Positions 9,377 through 17,405 of a stretch of DNA of 64,000 nt are shown one piece after another (position 1 is the first letter of the stretch; each line of letters opens with the position of its first letter). The position numbers were made by a program, and so were the translations under genes. The notes under the pieces were generated by a model. The model saw only the letters and a list, made by a program, of their open reading frames with translations. It did not search any database and was not told the DNA's origin. The stretch is from Mesorhizobium sp. (GTDB taxonomy: Bacteria; Pseudomonadota; Alphaproteobacteria; Rhizobiales; Rhizobiaceae): contig SAPZ01000006.1 of assembly GCA_004020875.1 (NCBI GenBank), positions 186,001-250,000 on the forward strand, given 5' to 3'.

Positions 9377-10195
9377 ATGACCAATGCCTCCCTGACCTTC
9401 CGCGACCTGACGCTCGGCTATGGCAGCCATCCGGCGATCCACCATCTCAACGGCATTGTCCGCAAGGGCTCGCTGACCGCGGTGGTCGGCGCAAACGGTT
9501 CGGGCAAGTCGACGCTGATGAAGGGCATCGTGGGCGCGCTGAAGCCAATGGAAGGCGCGGTGGTCCACATGCCGGGCGCCCGCACCGCCTATCTGCCGCA
9601 GCAATCGGAGCTGGACCGCTCCTTTCCGGCGCGCGTCGTCGATCTGGTCTCGCTCGGCCTGTGGCCGAAGCGCGGCATGCTTGGCCGCTATACGAAAGAG
9701 GATCGCGAGTCGGTCAGCAAGGCGTTGATGGCGGTCGGGCTCGGCGGCTTCGAGAAGCGGCCGATCGACACGCTGTCCGGCGGCCAGCTGCAGCGCACGC
9801 TGTTTGCCCGCGTGCTGCTCCAGGACGCCGACCTCATCCTGCTCGACGAGCCCTTCAACGCAGTCGACGCCAAGACCGTCGGCGACCTGATTGCGCTGAT
9901 CAAGCGCTGGCATGGCGAGGAGCGCACGATCATGGTCGTGGTCCACGATCTCGATCTCGTGCGCCAGAACTTCCCGGAGACGCTGTTGCTTGCGCGTCAG
10001 CCGGTGGCTTGGGGCGACACAAAGGAAACGCTGCGGCCGGAAAACCTGCTCAAGGCACGGCGTTTTCATGAGGCATGGGAAGAAAACGCACCGTGGTGTG
10101 AACCGAGCGAGCATGATCATACTCATGACCATGATCACGACCATCTCGATCATGGGCATGATCACCGGCACGGCTCCGGACCGAGGGCGGCGTGA
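9377..10195 (+). CDS. znuC: Zinc ABC transporter ATP-binding protein ZnuC
   Basis: 272-residue ABC ATPase that would power zinc (possibly manganese) import with ZnuB and ZnuA. Walker A GANGSGKST is at about residues 38-46, the signature LSGGQLQR near 133 and Walker B LILLDEPF near 155. The C-terminal 25 or so residues are extremely rich in His and Asp (repeated HDHTHDHDHDH), a metal-buffering tail often seen in zinc-related ATPases. I placed the start at 9377, where the conserved chain begins; an in-frame ATG 63 bp upstream would translate the putative operator. Its stop overlaps the znuB start region. Confidence 0.9.
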   Translation: MTNASLTFRDLTLGYGSHPAIHHLNGIVRKGSLTAVVGANGSGKSTLMKGIVGALKPMEGAVVHMPGARTAYLPQQSELDRSFPARVVDLVSLGLWPKRGMLGRYTKEDRESVSKALMAVGLGGFEKRPIDTLSGGQLQRTLFARVLLQDADLILLDEPFNAVDAKTVGDLIALIKRWHGEERTIMVVVHDLDLVRQNFPETLLLARQPVAWGDTKETLRPENLLKARRFHEAWEENAPWCEPSEHDHTHDHDHDHLDHGHDHRHGSGPRAA

Positions 10196-11070
10196 TGGAC
10201 TTCCTCTACGGCCTGCTCATCGCCCCCTTTGCCGATTTCGCCTTCATGCAGCGCGCGCTGTTCGGCTCACTGATGCTGTCGCTCGGCGCTTGCCCGGTCG
10301 GCGTCTTCCTGATGCTGCGGCGCATGAGCCTGTCAGGCGACGCCATGGCGCATGCCATCCTGCCGGGCGCTGCGGCCGGCTTCCTGCTCTATGGGCTCGA
10401 GATCCTGCCGATGACGGTCGGCGGGCTGATCGCCGGCATCATCGTCGCGCTCGGCGCGGGCGCCGTCTCGCGCTTCACCATCCAGCGCGAGGACGCCTCG
10501 ATGGCGGCCTTCTATCTGATCTCGCTTGCCGTCGGCGTGCTGATGGTCTCGATCCGCGGCTCCAGCGTTGACCTAATGCATGTGCTGTTCGGCACGGTGC
10601 TGGCGCTCAATAATGAGGCGCTCGTCCTGATCGGCGGCATCGTCGTGGTGACGCTCGCCAGCCTCGCCATCTTCTGGCGCGCGCTGGTCGCCGAATGCCT
10701 CGACCCGTTGTTCCTGCGCTCGGTCAGCCGCATGGGCAGCCCGGTGCATTTCATCTTCCTCGGCCTTGTCGTGCTCAACCTCGTCGGCGGCTTCCAGGCG
10801 CTGGGGACGCTGCTCTCGGTCGGGCTGATGATGCTGCCTGCCGCCGCCGCCCGTTTCTGGACCGTGCGCGTGGAACCGATGTGCGTGCTGGCGGTGCTGA
10901 TCGGCTTTGCCTCCTGCATCGCCGGACTCCTTCTATCCTACCACGCCTCGCTGCCCTCCGGCCCGGCGATCATCCTTTCGGCCGGTGTCGTCTATTTCGG
11001 CTCGATCCTGTTCGGCACGCGCGGCGTGCTGCGCGCCCGCATCGTGCATCACCGCCACCGCACCGCCTGA
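10195..11070 (+). CDS. znuB: Zinc ABC transporter permease ZnuB
   Basis: Hydrophobic permease of about 291 residues in the ABC-3 family (ZnuB/MntB/TroC), with some eight membrane segments starting at FMQRALFGSLMLSLG. The conserved MSLSGDAMAHAILPGAA loop near residue 45 and the GTLLSVGLMMLPAAAA segment near 205 are diagnostic. The start is ATG 10195, sharing one base with the znuC stop (TGATG); GTG at 10192 is an alternative. The short C-terminal RIVHHRHRTA tail is histidine-containing. Translation is probably coupled to znuC. Confidence 0.92.
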   Translation: MDFLYGLLIAPFADFAFMQRALFGSLMLSLGACPVGVFLMLRRMSLSGDAMAHAILPGAAAGFLLYGLEILPMTVGGLIAGIIVALGAGAVSRFTIQREDASMAAFYLISLAVGVLMVSIRGSSVDLMHVLFGTVLALNNEALVLIGGIVVVTLASLAIFWRALVAECLDPLFLRSVSRMGSPVHFIFLGLVVLNLVGGFQALGTLLSVGLMMLPAAAARFWTVRVEPMCVLAVLIGFASCIAGLLLSYHASLPSGPAIILSAGVVYFGSILFGTRGVLRARIVHHRHRTA

Positions 11071-11099
11071 CGAATCTTCAAGCAAGGAGACTGTCTCCA

Positions 11100-12038
11100 A
11101 TGAAATCCTTCCGTGCCGCGCTGACTTTGAGTGTTATAACATTAAGCGCCTTCGCGACCTCTTCTGCCTTCGCGGCGCCGCTCAAGGTCGTGGCGAGCTT
11201 CACCGTGATTGCCGATTTCGCGAAAAATGTCGGCGGCGACCGGGTCAACATCACCACCATTGTCGGGCCGGATGGCGACGCGCATGTCTATGAGCCTAGC
11301 CCGGCCGACGCGGTGGCGATGGCAGGCGCCGACGTCGTGCTGGTCAACGGGTTGCATTTCGAGGGTTTCCTGCAGCGCCTGGTCGACGCCAGCGCCACCA
11401 AGGCCGCGATCGTGACGCTGACCAAGGGCGTGACGCCGATCGATTTCAAGCCGGAATTCGCCGATGCCGATGCCGCCGAGGGCGCCGACACGAGCGGCGG
11501 CAAGACGGTCACCGATCCGCACGCCTTCCAGTCGATCGCCAATGCCAAGATCTATGTGAAGAACATCACCGATGCCTTCTGCGCGGCCGATGCCGCAGGC
11601 TGCACCGACTATAAAAACAACGCCGTCGCCTACACTCAAAAACTCAGTGCGCTGGAAGGCGAAGTGAGGGCTGCAATCCAGTCGATCCCGGAGGCGAAGC
11701 GCGTCGTCATCACCTCGCATGACGCCTTCGGCTATTTCGAACACGCATACGGCCTGACCTTCCTGGCGCCGCAAGGCATCTCGACCGATTCCGAGCCTTC
11801 CGCGGCCGACGTCGCCAAGCTGGTCGAGCAGGTGAAGCAGGACAAGGCTGCGGCGATCTTCGTGGAAAACATCACCAATCCGCGGCTGATCGAGCAGATT
11901 GCCGGCGAGACCGGCATCAAGGTCGGCGGCACGCTCTATTCGGATGCGCTGTCGGGATCGGACGGCCCGGCCTCGACCTATATCGACATGATGCACAACA
12001 ACATCACGCAGATCAAAGGCGCGATCCTGGGTAGTTGA
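11100..12038 (+). CDS. znuA: Zinc ABC transporter substrate-binding protein ZnuA
   Basis: 312-residue periplasmic metal-binding protein (cluster A-I). A Sec signal peptide, MKSFRAALTLSVITLSAFA with cleavage near AFA-A, is followed by the mature domain. The candidate metal ligands are in GDAHVYEPSPAD, NGLHFEGF, DPHAFQS and SHDAFGYF. The usual long His-rich loop is absent; the equivalent loop is acidic (ADADAAEGAD). AAGGAG lies 9 bp before the ATG. Third gene of the operon, 29 bp after znuB. A perfect TGTTATAACA palindrome lies inside the signal-peptide codons. A strong terminator follows at 12051-12084. Confidence 0.92.
   Translation: MKSFRAALTLSVITLSAFATSSAFAAPLKVVASFTVIADFAKNVGGDRVNITTIVGPDGDAHVYEPSPADAVAMAGADVVLVNGLHFEGFLQRLVDASATKAAIVTLTKGVTPIDFKPEFADADAAEGADTSGGKTVTDPHAFQSIANAKIYVKNITDAFCAADAAGCTDYKNNAVAYTQKLSALEGEVRAAIQSIPEAKRVVITSHDAFGYFEHAYGLTFLAPQGISTDSEPSAADVAKLVEQVKQDKAAAIFVENITNPRLIEQIAGETGIKVGGTLYSDALSGSDGPASTYIDMMHNNITQIKGAILGS
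11132..11141. promoter_or_regulatory. Perfect TGTTATAACA palindrome inside znuA
   Basis: The 10-bp palindrome encodes part of the ZnuA signal peptide (Ser-Val-Ile-Thr). It closely matches the site upstream of znuC and is AT-rich where the surrounding codons are not, which suggests it is kept as a regulatory site, probably for Zur. Confidence 0.5.
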
Positions 12039-12050
12039 TCAATCGAGCCT

Positions 12051-12084
12051 CCAACCGGGCGCGAAGCTGCCCGGTTGGATTTTT
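12051..12084 (+). terminator. Rho-independent terminator after znuA
   Basis: CCAACCGGGC (12051-12060) and GCCCGGTTGG (12069-12078) form a perfect 10-bp stem with an 8-base loop, followed by ATTTTTC. It lies 13 bp after the znuA stop and ends the znuCBA transcript. Confidence 0.9.
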
Positions 12085-12186
12085 CGATCGGCCGTCGCTA
12101 TTTGGCAGGGAATTCCTTCAATGCGGATTGCCGCCCCTCTCCCGGAGTGGCAAGACTGCCGCCAAAGAGATCGCGAGGACAACACC

Positions 12187-12522
12187 ATGGAATACCGCCA
12201 GATCAGCGACGACTATTCGGTCTCCGGCCAGATCCAGCCGCAGGATATCGCAGCCATCAAGGATGCAGGTTTCAAAACTGTCATATGCAACCGGCCGGAC
12301 AATGAACAGCCGGGCCAACCTTCGGCCGATAGCATCAAGGCCGCGGCCGAGGCCGCCGGGCTTGCTTTCCGCTATATTCCCGTCATCAGCGGCCAGCTCA
12401 CCATGGACAATGTCGAGGACCAGGCCCAGGCGCTCGACGACCTCGAAGGGCCCGTGTTCGCTTATTGCCGCTCCGGCGCGCGCAGCGCCAACCTTTATGG
12501 GTTGATCCAGCAGCGGGGTTGA
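12187..12522 (+). CDS. TIGR01244 family sulfur transferase / DUF442 phosphatase-like protein
   Basis: 111-residue protein of the DUF442 / TIGR01244 family (Blh-like), related to dual-specificity phosphatases and rhodaneses. The active-site loop CRSGARS (Cys-x5-Arg) is near residue 95 in AYCRSGARSANLY, and IPVISGQLT in the middle is typical. Relatives are fused to or neighbours of metallo-beta-lactamase-fold sulfur dioxygenases, but none is adjacent here. GAGGAC lies upstream of the ATG at 12187. It is alone between the znuA terminator and the convergent Lrp gene. Confidence 0.85.
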   Translation: MEYRQISDDYSVSGQIQPQDIAAIKDAGFKTVICNRPDNEQPGQPSADSIKAAAEAAGLAFRYIPVISGQLTMDNVEDQAQALDDLEGPVFAYCRSGARSANLYGLIQQRG

Positions 12523-12530
12523 AGATCAAC

Positions 12531-12998
12531 TTAGATCGGCAGCGCGCCGGTTTCCTTTAGCGTCTCCAGCACGATCGCCGTCTTCACGTGCTGAACGGAT
12601 TCATGCGGCAGCAGAACGCCGTTGACGAACTCGGACAAAGATTTGAGATCGGGCGTCACCACCTTCAGGATATAGTCCATCTCGCCGGTGAGCGCGTGCG
12701 CCTCCTGGACCTCGGGGAGGCGGCCGACCAGCTCGCCGAAGCGACGGGCATTGTCGCGGTTGTGGGTCGCCAGGGTCACCGAGATGACGTTGACCAGCGA
12801 GAAGCCGAGGCGATCGCGGTCGAGCACGGCGCGGTAGCCCTTGATGTAGCCATCGTCCTCCAGCCGCTGACGGCGACGCGAGCATTGCGAAGGCGAGAGG
12901 TTCACGCGCTCCGAAAGATCACTGTTGGTGAAGCGCGCATCGTCCTGCAAAAGCGCCAATATCTTGCGGTCAAATTGATCAAGGCGCGCATCATCCAT
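12531..12998 (-). CDS. Lrp/AsnC family transcriptional regulator
   Basis: 155-residue Lrp/AsnC regulator. An N-terminal helix-turn-helix (LDQFDRKILALLQDDARFT to SPSQCSRRRQRLEDDGYIKGY) is followed by a RAM effector domain with the HALTGEMDYILKV motif. I chose the ATG at 12998 because GGAGGG precedes it at good spacing, rather than upstream ATGs. It is divergent from hpd with 136 bp between starts, so tyrosine or another aromatic amino acid may be the effector and hpd the target; that is inferred from position. Confidence 0.92.
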   Translation of the reverse strand: MDDARLDQFDRKILALLQDDARFTNSDLSERVNLSPSQCSRRRQRLEDDGYIKGYRAVLDRDRLGFSLVNVISVTLATHNRDNARRFGELVGRLPEVQEAHALTGEMDYILKVVTPDLKSLSEFVNGVLLPHESVQHVKTAIVLETLKETGALPI

Positions 12999-13134
12999 AA
13001 ATATCCCTCCATTCATGCACAGTTTACGCACATCATGCGCATTTTTGGCGGTTGAATGCAAGCATCGTGCGGCGGCTCCGCGCTATTTTGGTGAAGATGG
13101 CCAAACCCGGCCGCACAGCTTTCGGAGGACTGCC

Positions 13135-14250
13135 ATGGGCCCCTTCCCGCACGACGCACCGCCCGCGAAAATCAACAAGCAAAATCCCGCCGGCACCGAC
13201 GGTTTCGAATTCGTCGAATTTGCGCATACGGAGCCCGCCAAGCTTGCCGACCTTTTCACCCGCATGGGCTATACGGCTGTGGCCAGGCATCGCAGCAAGG
13301 ACATCACCGTCTGGCGCCAGGGCGACATCAACTACGTCGTCAATGCCGAGCCCGGCTCGCATGCGATGAAGTTCGTCGAGAAGCACGGCCCCTGCGCCGC
13401 CTCGATGGCATGGCGCGTGGTCGATGCCAAGCACGCTTTCGACCATGCCGTCTCGAAGGGTGCAACGCCCTATGAAGGCGCCGACAAGGCGCTCGATGTG
13501 CCGGCCATCGTCGGCATCGGCGGCTCGCTGCTCTACTTCATCGAATCTTATGGAGACAAGGGCTCGGCCTATGACGCCGAATTCGAGTGGCTGGGCAAGC
13601 GCGACCCCAAGCCCGAAGGCGTCGGCTTCTATTTCCTGGATCACCTCACCCACAATGTCTATCGCGGCAACATGGACAAGTGGTGGGATTTCTACCGCGA
13701 CCTGTTCGGCTTCAAGCAGATCCATTTCTTCGACATCGACGGCAAGATCACCGGCCTGGTCAGCCGCGCCATTACCTCGCCCTGCGGCAAGATCCGCATT
13801 CCGCTGAACGAATCCAAGGACGAGACCAGTCAGATCGCCGAGTACCTCAAGAGGTACAATGGCGAGGGCATCCAGCACATCGCCGTCGGCACGGACGCGA
13901 TCTACGAGGCCACCGACAAGCTTGCAGACAATGGGCTGAAGTTCATGCCCGGCCCGCCCGACACCTATTACGAGATGTCGCATGAGCGCGTGCATGGCCA
14001 TGACGAGCCGATCGAGCGCATGAAGAAGCACGGCATCCTGATCGACGGCGAAGGCGTGGTCGACGGCGGCATGACGAGGATCCTGCTGCAGATCTTCTCG
14101 AAAACCGTGATCGGGCCGATCTTCTTCGAGTTCATCCAGAGGAAGGGCGACGAAGGTTTTGGCGAGGGCAATTTCCGCGCCCTGTTCGAGTCGATCGAGC
14201 AGGACCAGATCAAGCGCGGCGTGATCAAGCTGGGCGGCAAGGCGGCGTAG
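13135..14250 (+). CDS. hppD: 4-hydroxyphenylpyruvate dioxygenase
   Basis: 4-hydroxyphenylpyruvate dioxygenase (EC 1.13.11.27), 371 residues, converts 4-hydroxyphenylpyruvate to homogentisate in tyrosine degradation. Two vicinal-oxygen-chelate repeats are present. The iron ligands are the histidine in FLDHLTHNV (about residue 170), the histidine in GIQHIAVG (about 248) and the glutamate in FFEFIQR (about 330). GGAGG lies just before the ATG. Divergent from an Lrp regulator; the rest of the pathway (hmgA, fah) is 3-5 kb to the right on the other strand, split off by a toxin-antitoxin pair. Confidence 0.96.
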   Translation: MGPFPHDAPPAKINKQNPAGTDGFEFVEFAHTEPAKLADLFTRMGYTAVARHRSKDITVWRQGDINYVVNAEPGSHAMKFVEKHGPCAASMAWRVVDAKHAFDHAVSKGATPYEGADKALDVPAIVGIGGSLLYFIESYGDKGSAYDAEFEWLGKRDPKPEGVGFYFLDHLTHNVYRGNMDKWWDFYRDLFGFKQIHFFDIDGKITGLVSRAITSPCGKIRIPLNESKDETSQIAEYLKRYNGEGIQHIAVGTDAIYEATDKLADNGLKFMPGPPDTYYEMSHERVHGHDEPIERMKKHGILIDGEGVVDGGMTRILLQIFSKTVIGPIFFEFIQRKGDEGFGEGNFRALFESIEQDQIKRGVIKLGGKAA

Positions 14251-14285
14251 ACAATCCGATTCGGATAGCTTGCGATACGAACAAT

Positions 14286-14307
14286 TATGACCTAAATTAT
14301 GGTCATA
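14286..14307. promoter_or_regulatory. Inverted repeat upstream of the antitoxin gene
   Basis: TATGACC (14286-14292) and GGTCATA (14301-14307) are perfect inverted repeats with an 8-bp AT-rich spacer, 13 bp before the antitoxin start. This is the usual arrangement for an autoregulatory antitoxin operator. Confidence 0.65.
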
Positions 14308-14320
14308 CAGGATCGCATCT

Positions 14321-14545
14321 ATGAATGTCTCCATCGCCGAAGCCAAGGCCAAATTGTCGGAACTCGTAAGCCGCGCGGAAGCCGGCGAGGAGATCGTGCT
14401 TACGCGCCATGGCAAGGTTGCCGCGCGTATTGTACCTCCGGAGGTGGTCGAGCCGCTTCCGCGTATCGGCGCCCTGAAGGGCAAGATCTGGATTGCGGAC
14501 GACTTTGACGAACTCGGTCCCGAATGGGACGAGTACGTCAAATGA
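14321..14545 (+). CDS. Type II antitoxin, Phd/YefM family
   Basis: 74-residue antitoxin of the prevent-host-death family. The N-terminal MNVSIAEAKAKLSELV fold with GEEIVLTRHGKVAARI is the DNA-binding Phd domain; the acidic C-terminus ending in FDELGPEWDEYVK would wrap the toxin. AGGAT precedes the ATG. Its stop overlaps the toxin start (ATGA). The inverted repeat just upstream is a likely self-operator. Confidence 0.9.
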   Translation: MNVSIAEAKAKLSELVSRAEAGEEIVLTRHGKVAARIVPPEVVEPLPRIGALKGKIWIADDFDELGPEWDEYVK

Positions 14546-14919
14546 CGACAGGCCCGTTTCTCGCCGATACGCATATTATCCTCTGGTCGATTTCGGACGA
14601 TCGACGTCTCAGCGAGCAACACCGCGCCATCCTGAACTCGGAAGCCATGGTGTTCGCGAGCGCGGCAAGCGTTTGGGAAATCGCCATCAAACGATCAATT
14701 GGAAAACTTCAGGCGCCAGATGACCTGCCGGCATTGCTTCCGAGAATGCGGTTTCAGCCCCTCGCCGTTACCTTGCAGCATGCACACGCCGTCGGCGATC
14801 TACCTTCTCACCATGGCGATCCGTTCGATAGGCTGCTGATTGCACAGGCCCAGATGGAGAACCTGACGATCCTGACATCTGACTCGCATTTTGCTAGGTA
14901 CAACGTTGCGCTAGGTTAA
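14542..14919 (+). CDS. PIN-domain toxin (VapC-like)
   Basis: 125-residue PIN-domain ribonuclease toxin. The acidic metal-binding residues are all present: Asp9 (FLADTH), Glu46 (VWEIAIK), Asp93/Asp96 (GDPFDRLL) and Asp114 (TSDSHF). The GDPFDRLLIAQA block is characteristic. It is translationally coupled to the antitoxin by a 4-bp overlap and ends by overlapping the convergent dinB-family gene by 4 bp. VapC-type toxins cleave RNA, often tRNA; the target here is unknown. Confidence 0.92.
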   Translation: MTTGPFLADTHIILWSISDDRRLSEQHRAILNSEAMVFASAASVWEIAIKRSIGKLQAPDDLPALLPRMRFQPLAVTLQHAHAVGDLPSHHGDPFDRLLIAQAQMENLTILTSDSHFARYNVALG

Positions 14920-15458
14920 CTTTCCAGCCGCAGCCGCTCGACCTCGTCCTTTCTCAGCTTGATGTCGTAGTCGAGCAGAAACTCATCCAATTGCGGCGGC
15001 GCCACCGAGGTGCCGGAGAGCATCGCATGCACCTGGCCGCGATGGTGGATGTCGTGCAGGAAGACGTGGGCGAGGATGTCGCCGACGCGTTCGGGGATCT
15101 TGCCGTCGTCGCGCCGGTCGGTGATGACGCGGCGGTCGAGATCGGCTTCCGACAGACCGTCGCAGAAGGCGACAAGCTTGCGGTCGAAATCGGCCTGCGC
15201 AGCCACCAGACTTGCCGCATCGCCGAACGGAGCGAAGTCGTCATAGGCCGCCGCGCCGAGACCGCCACCGGTCAGGAAATCGAGATAGAGAAGATCGACC
15301 GCGAGGATGTGATTGAGCGTCTCCCTGATCGATGGGAAAAAGCCGACGCGCCCGGCCTCGAATTCGCCGGGCTGCAGCGCGAGCACGGCGCGGTAGACCC
15401 GGTCGTTCGACCACAGATTGTTGCGCGCCATGCGGCGCAGATGCTCGAGCAGGGTCAC
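14916..15458 (-). CDS. DinB family protein in the homogentisate operon
   Basis: 180-residue four-helix protein of the DinB/YfiT superfamily. The conserved metal-binding histidines are His50 (ETLNHIL), His135 and His139 (FLHDIHHRGQ). The superfamily includes thiol-dependent enzymes such as mycothiol-dependent maleylpyruvate isomerase and bacillithiol transferase. It begins 28 bp after the fah stop and is the last gene of the hmgA-MBL-fah-dinB run, so it may act in homogentisate breakdown, for example as a cis-trans isomerase of maleylacetoacetate. Function is inferred from context only. Confidence 0.85.
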   Translation of the reverse strand: MTLLEHLRRMARNNLWSNDRVYRAVLALQPGEFEAGRVGFFPSIRETLNHILAVDLLYLDFLTGGGLGAAAYDDFAPFGDAASLVAAQADFDRKLVAFCDGLSEADLDRRVITDRRDDGKIPERVGDILAHVFLHDIHHRGQVHAMLSGTSVAPPQLDEFLLDYDIKLRKDEVERLRLES

Positions 15459-15486
15459 CGTTTCGGCCTCCTCTCCCGGCTCGCGT

Positions 15487-16500
15487 CTATTTGACGTATT
15501 TCTCGACTTTCTGCTCGATGGCGCCGAAGATCGAATGGCCCGCTTTGTCCTTCATCTCGATACGCACCGTGTCGCCGAAACGCAGGAAGGGCGTCTTCGG
15601 TTCGCCGCTCTCGATCGTCTCGATCATGCGCAATTCGGCGATGCAGGAATAGCCGGCGCCGCCGGCCGAGACGGGTTTGCCCGGGCCACCATTCAGCTTG
15701 TTGGAGACGGTGCCGGAGCCGATGATTGTGCCGGCGGCGAGCGTCCGGGTCTTCGCGGCATGCGTGATAAGCGCCGGGAAGTCGAAGGTCATGTCAATGC
15801 CGGCGTTAGCGCGGCCGAAGGGCTTGCCGTTGAGATCGGCGAGCAGCGGCAAGCTGACCTTGCCGCCATCCCAGGCATCGCCCAGTTCGTCGGGCGTGAC
15901 CGCGACCGGCGAGAAAGCCGAGGACGGTTTCGACTGGAAGAAGCCGAAGCCTTTCGCCAGTTCCGGCCCGGTGATGGCGCGCAGCGTCACGTCGTTGACC
16001 AGCATGACGAGGCGGATCGCCTCCCTCGCCTCTTCCAGGCTCGCGCCCATCGGCACATCGTCGATAATCACGGCGACCTCGGCCTCCATGTCCATGCCGA
16101 AGGCTTCGTCGGCCATGCGAATCGGATCGCGCGGCGGAACAAAACTATCCGAGCCGCCCTGGTAGATCAGCGGATCGGTCCAGAAGCTTGCCGGCATCTC
16201 GGCGCCGCGCGCCTTCCGCACCAGCTCGACATGGTTCACATAGGCAGAGCCGTCCGCCCACTGATAGGCCCGCGGCAGCGGCGAATGCGCATTGTGTTCA
16301 TGGAAGCGCTCCGATGGTACCGCGTTGGTCTCGAGCGATTCCGCCAACGTCGCCAGATGTGGGGCAATGCGGCGCCAGTCGTCGAGCGCGGCCTGCAGCG
16401 TCGGCACTAGGAAGGAGGCATCGGTGAACCGCGTCAGATCGCGCGAGACCACGACCAGCTTCCCGTCGCGCGTCCCGTTCTTCAAGGTGGCAAGCTTCAT
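15487..16500 (-). CDS. Fumarylacetoacetate hydrolase family protein (fumarylacetoacetase)
   Basis: 337-residue FAH-family hydrolase, likely fumarylacetoacetase (EC 3.7.1.2), the last step of tyrosine degradation: fumarylacetoacetate to fumarate and acetoacetate. The metal site includes the glutamates in MDMEAEVAVI and the aspartate in VMLVNDVTLR; GSGTVSNK and GYSCIAELRMIETI toward the C-terminus are typical of bacterial members. The start overlaps the MBL gene stop by 4 bp, and hmgA lies upstream in the same operon, which supports the specific function. Confidence 0.9.
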   Translation of the reverse strand: MKLATLKNGTRDGKLVVVSRDLTRFTDASFLVPTLQAALDDWRRIAPHLATLAESLETNAVPSERFHEHNAHSPLPRAYQWADGSAYVNHVELVRKARGAEMPASFWTDPLIYQGGSDSFVPPRDPIRMADEAFGMDMEAEVAVIIDDVPMGASLEEAREAIRLVMLVNDVTLRAITGPELAKGFGFFQSKPSSAFSPVAVTPDELGDAWDGGKVSLPLLADLNGKPFGRANAGIDMTFDFPALITHAAKTRTLAAGTIIGSGTVSNKLNGGPGKPVSAGGAGYSCIAELRMIETIESGEPKTPFLRFGDTVRIEMKDKAGHSIFGAIEQKVEKYVK

Positions 16501-17405
16501 GCGGTTTCCTCTCCTCGCGCGGCTTTGGCGCCGCTTAGTTGTACAACAAGGCCGTCGCGGGCGATCGTCAAGTCACCCGGCCAAGTTTTCCTGACAGCGG
16601 CGACCCAATCGGCGTCGCCGATCGCTGGATCGTCGGCGGGAATGAGGTGATTGAGCACCAGTCTCTTCACCCCAGCATCGCTGGCGATGCGACCGGCTTC
16701 CTCGGCGAGGCTGTGGCTGGCGAAGAGGTGCTCGCGAAGCCGCGCGCCATTGCCGGTCCGGGCGACCAGCCTTTCCACCCCTTCTTCCAGCATGGCTTCG
16801 TGGACGAGGATATCGGCGCTACGCGCGAACTCTGCCAGCGGCGGGAAGAAGGCCGTGTCGGCCGAGAACGCCACGCTTGTGCCGCCATGCTCGAAACGCA
16901 GCGCAAAACAGTCGGTCACCGGCGGATGGTCAACGCGCAACGCCGTCACCGTAAGGCCGCCCTCTTCCACAACCGATCCTTCGCCGAATTCCTCGACTGA
17001 GACCAACCCCCTGATATCCAGCCGGCCCTCGTCGACGATACGGATGTCGATGTCGAATTCCATCGTCTCGCAGAAATGCCGCCAATAACGGCCGGTGCCG
17101 GGGGGTCCATAGACGGTCACCGGCGTGGCGAGGCCCGCCGTCCAAGCCGTGTGGATCAGCGGTCCAAGCTCCAGCACATGATCGGAGTGGAGATGGGTGA
17201 CGAAGACCAGGTCAAGCGCCTTGAGGCTGATCCCGGCATCGGTCAGAGCGCGCGTGACGCCGAGCCCGCAATCGACAACAATGGTTCGTCCGCCGATCTC
17301 GAGCAGCGAGGAGCTCGGCCATGGTCCGCCCGGCCGGATCGCCGGACCGCCCTTGGAGCCGAGCAGGACGAGACGTTCCACCACCTTGCCGGCGCTCAAG
17401 ACCAA
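16497..17405 (-). CDS. MBL-fold metallo-hydrolase in the homogentisate operon
   Basis: About 302 residues with the metallo-beta-lactamase fold: the HLHSDH metal motif ([14 protein letters not shown]) near residue 71, the aspartate in FSADTAFF near 177 and histidines in ASHSLAEEA and LNHLIPAD. The start appears to be TTG 17405 with GGAGG upstream, overlapping the hmgA stop by 10 bp; a start a few codons later is possible. The stop overlaps fah. Such tight packing between hmgA and fah suggests a job in the same pathway, but the substrate is unknown. It resembles RNase Z-like or quorum-quenching-type hydrolases only in fold. Confidence 0.85.
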   Translation of the reverse strand: MVLSAGKVVERLVLLGSKGGPAIRPGGPWPSSSLLEIGGRTIVVDCGLGVTRALTDAGISLKALDLVFVTHLHSDHVLELGPLIHTAWTAGLATPVTVYGPPGTGRYWRHFCETMEFDIDIRIVDEGRLDIRGLVSVEEFGEGSVVEEGGLTVTALRVDHPPVTDCFALRFEHGGTSVAFSADTAFFPPLAEFARSADILVHEAMLEEGVERLVARTGNGARLREHLFASHSLAEEAGRIASDAGVKRLVLNHLIPADDPAIGDADWVAAVRKTWPGDLTIARDGLVVQLSGAKAARGEETA

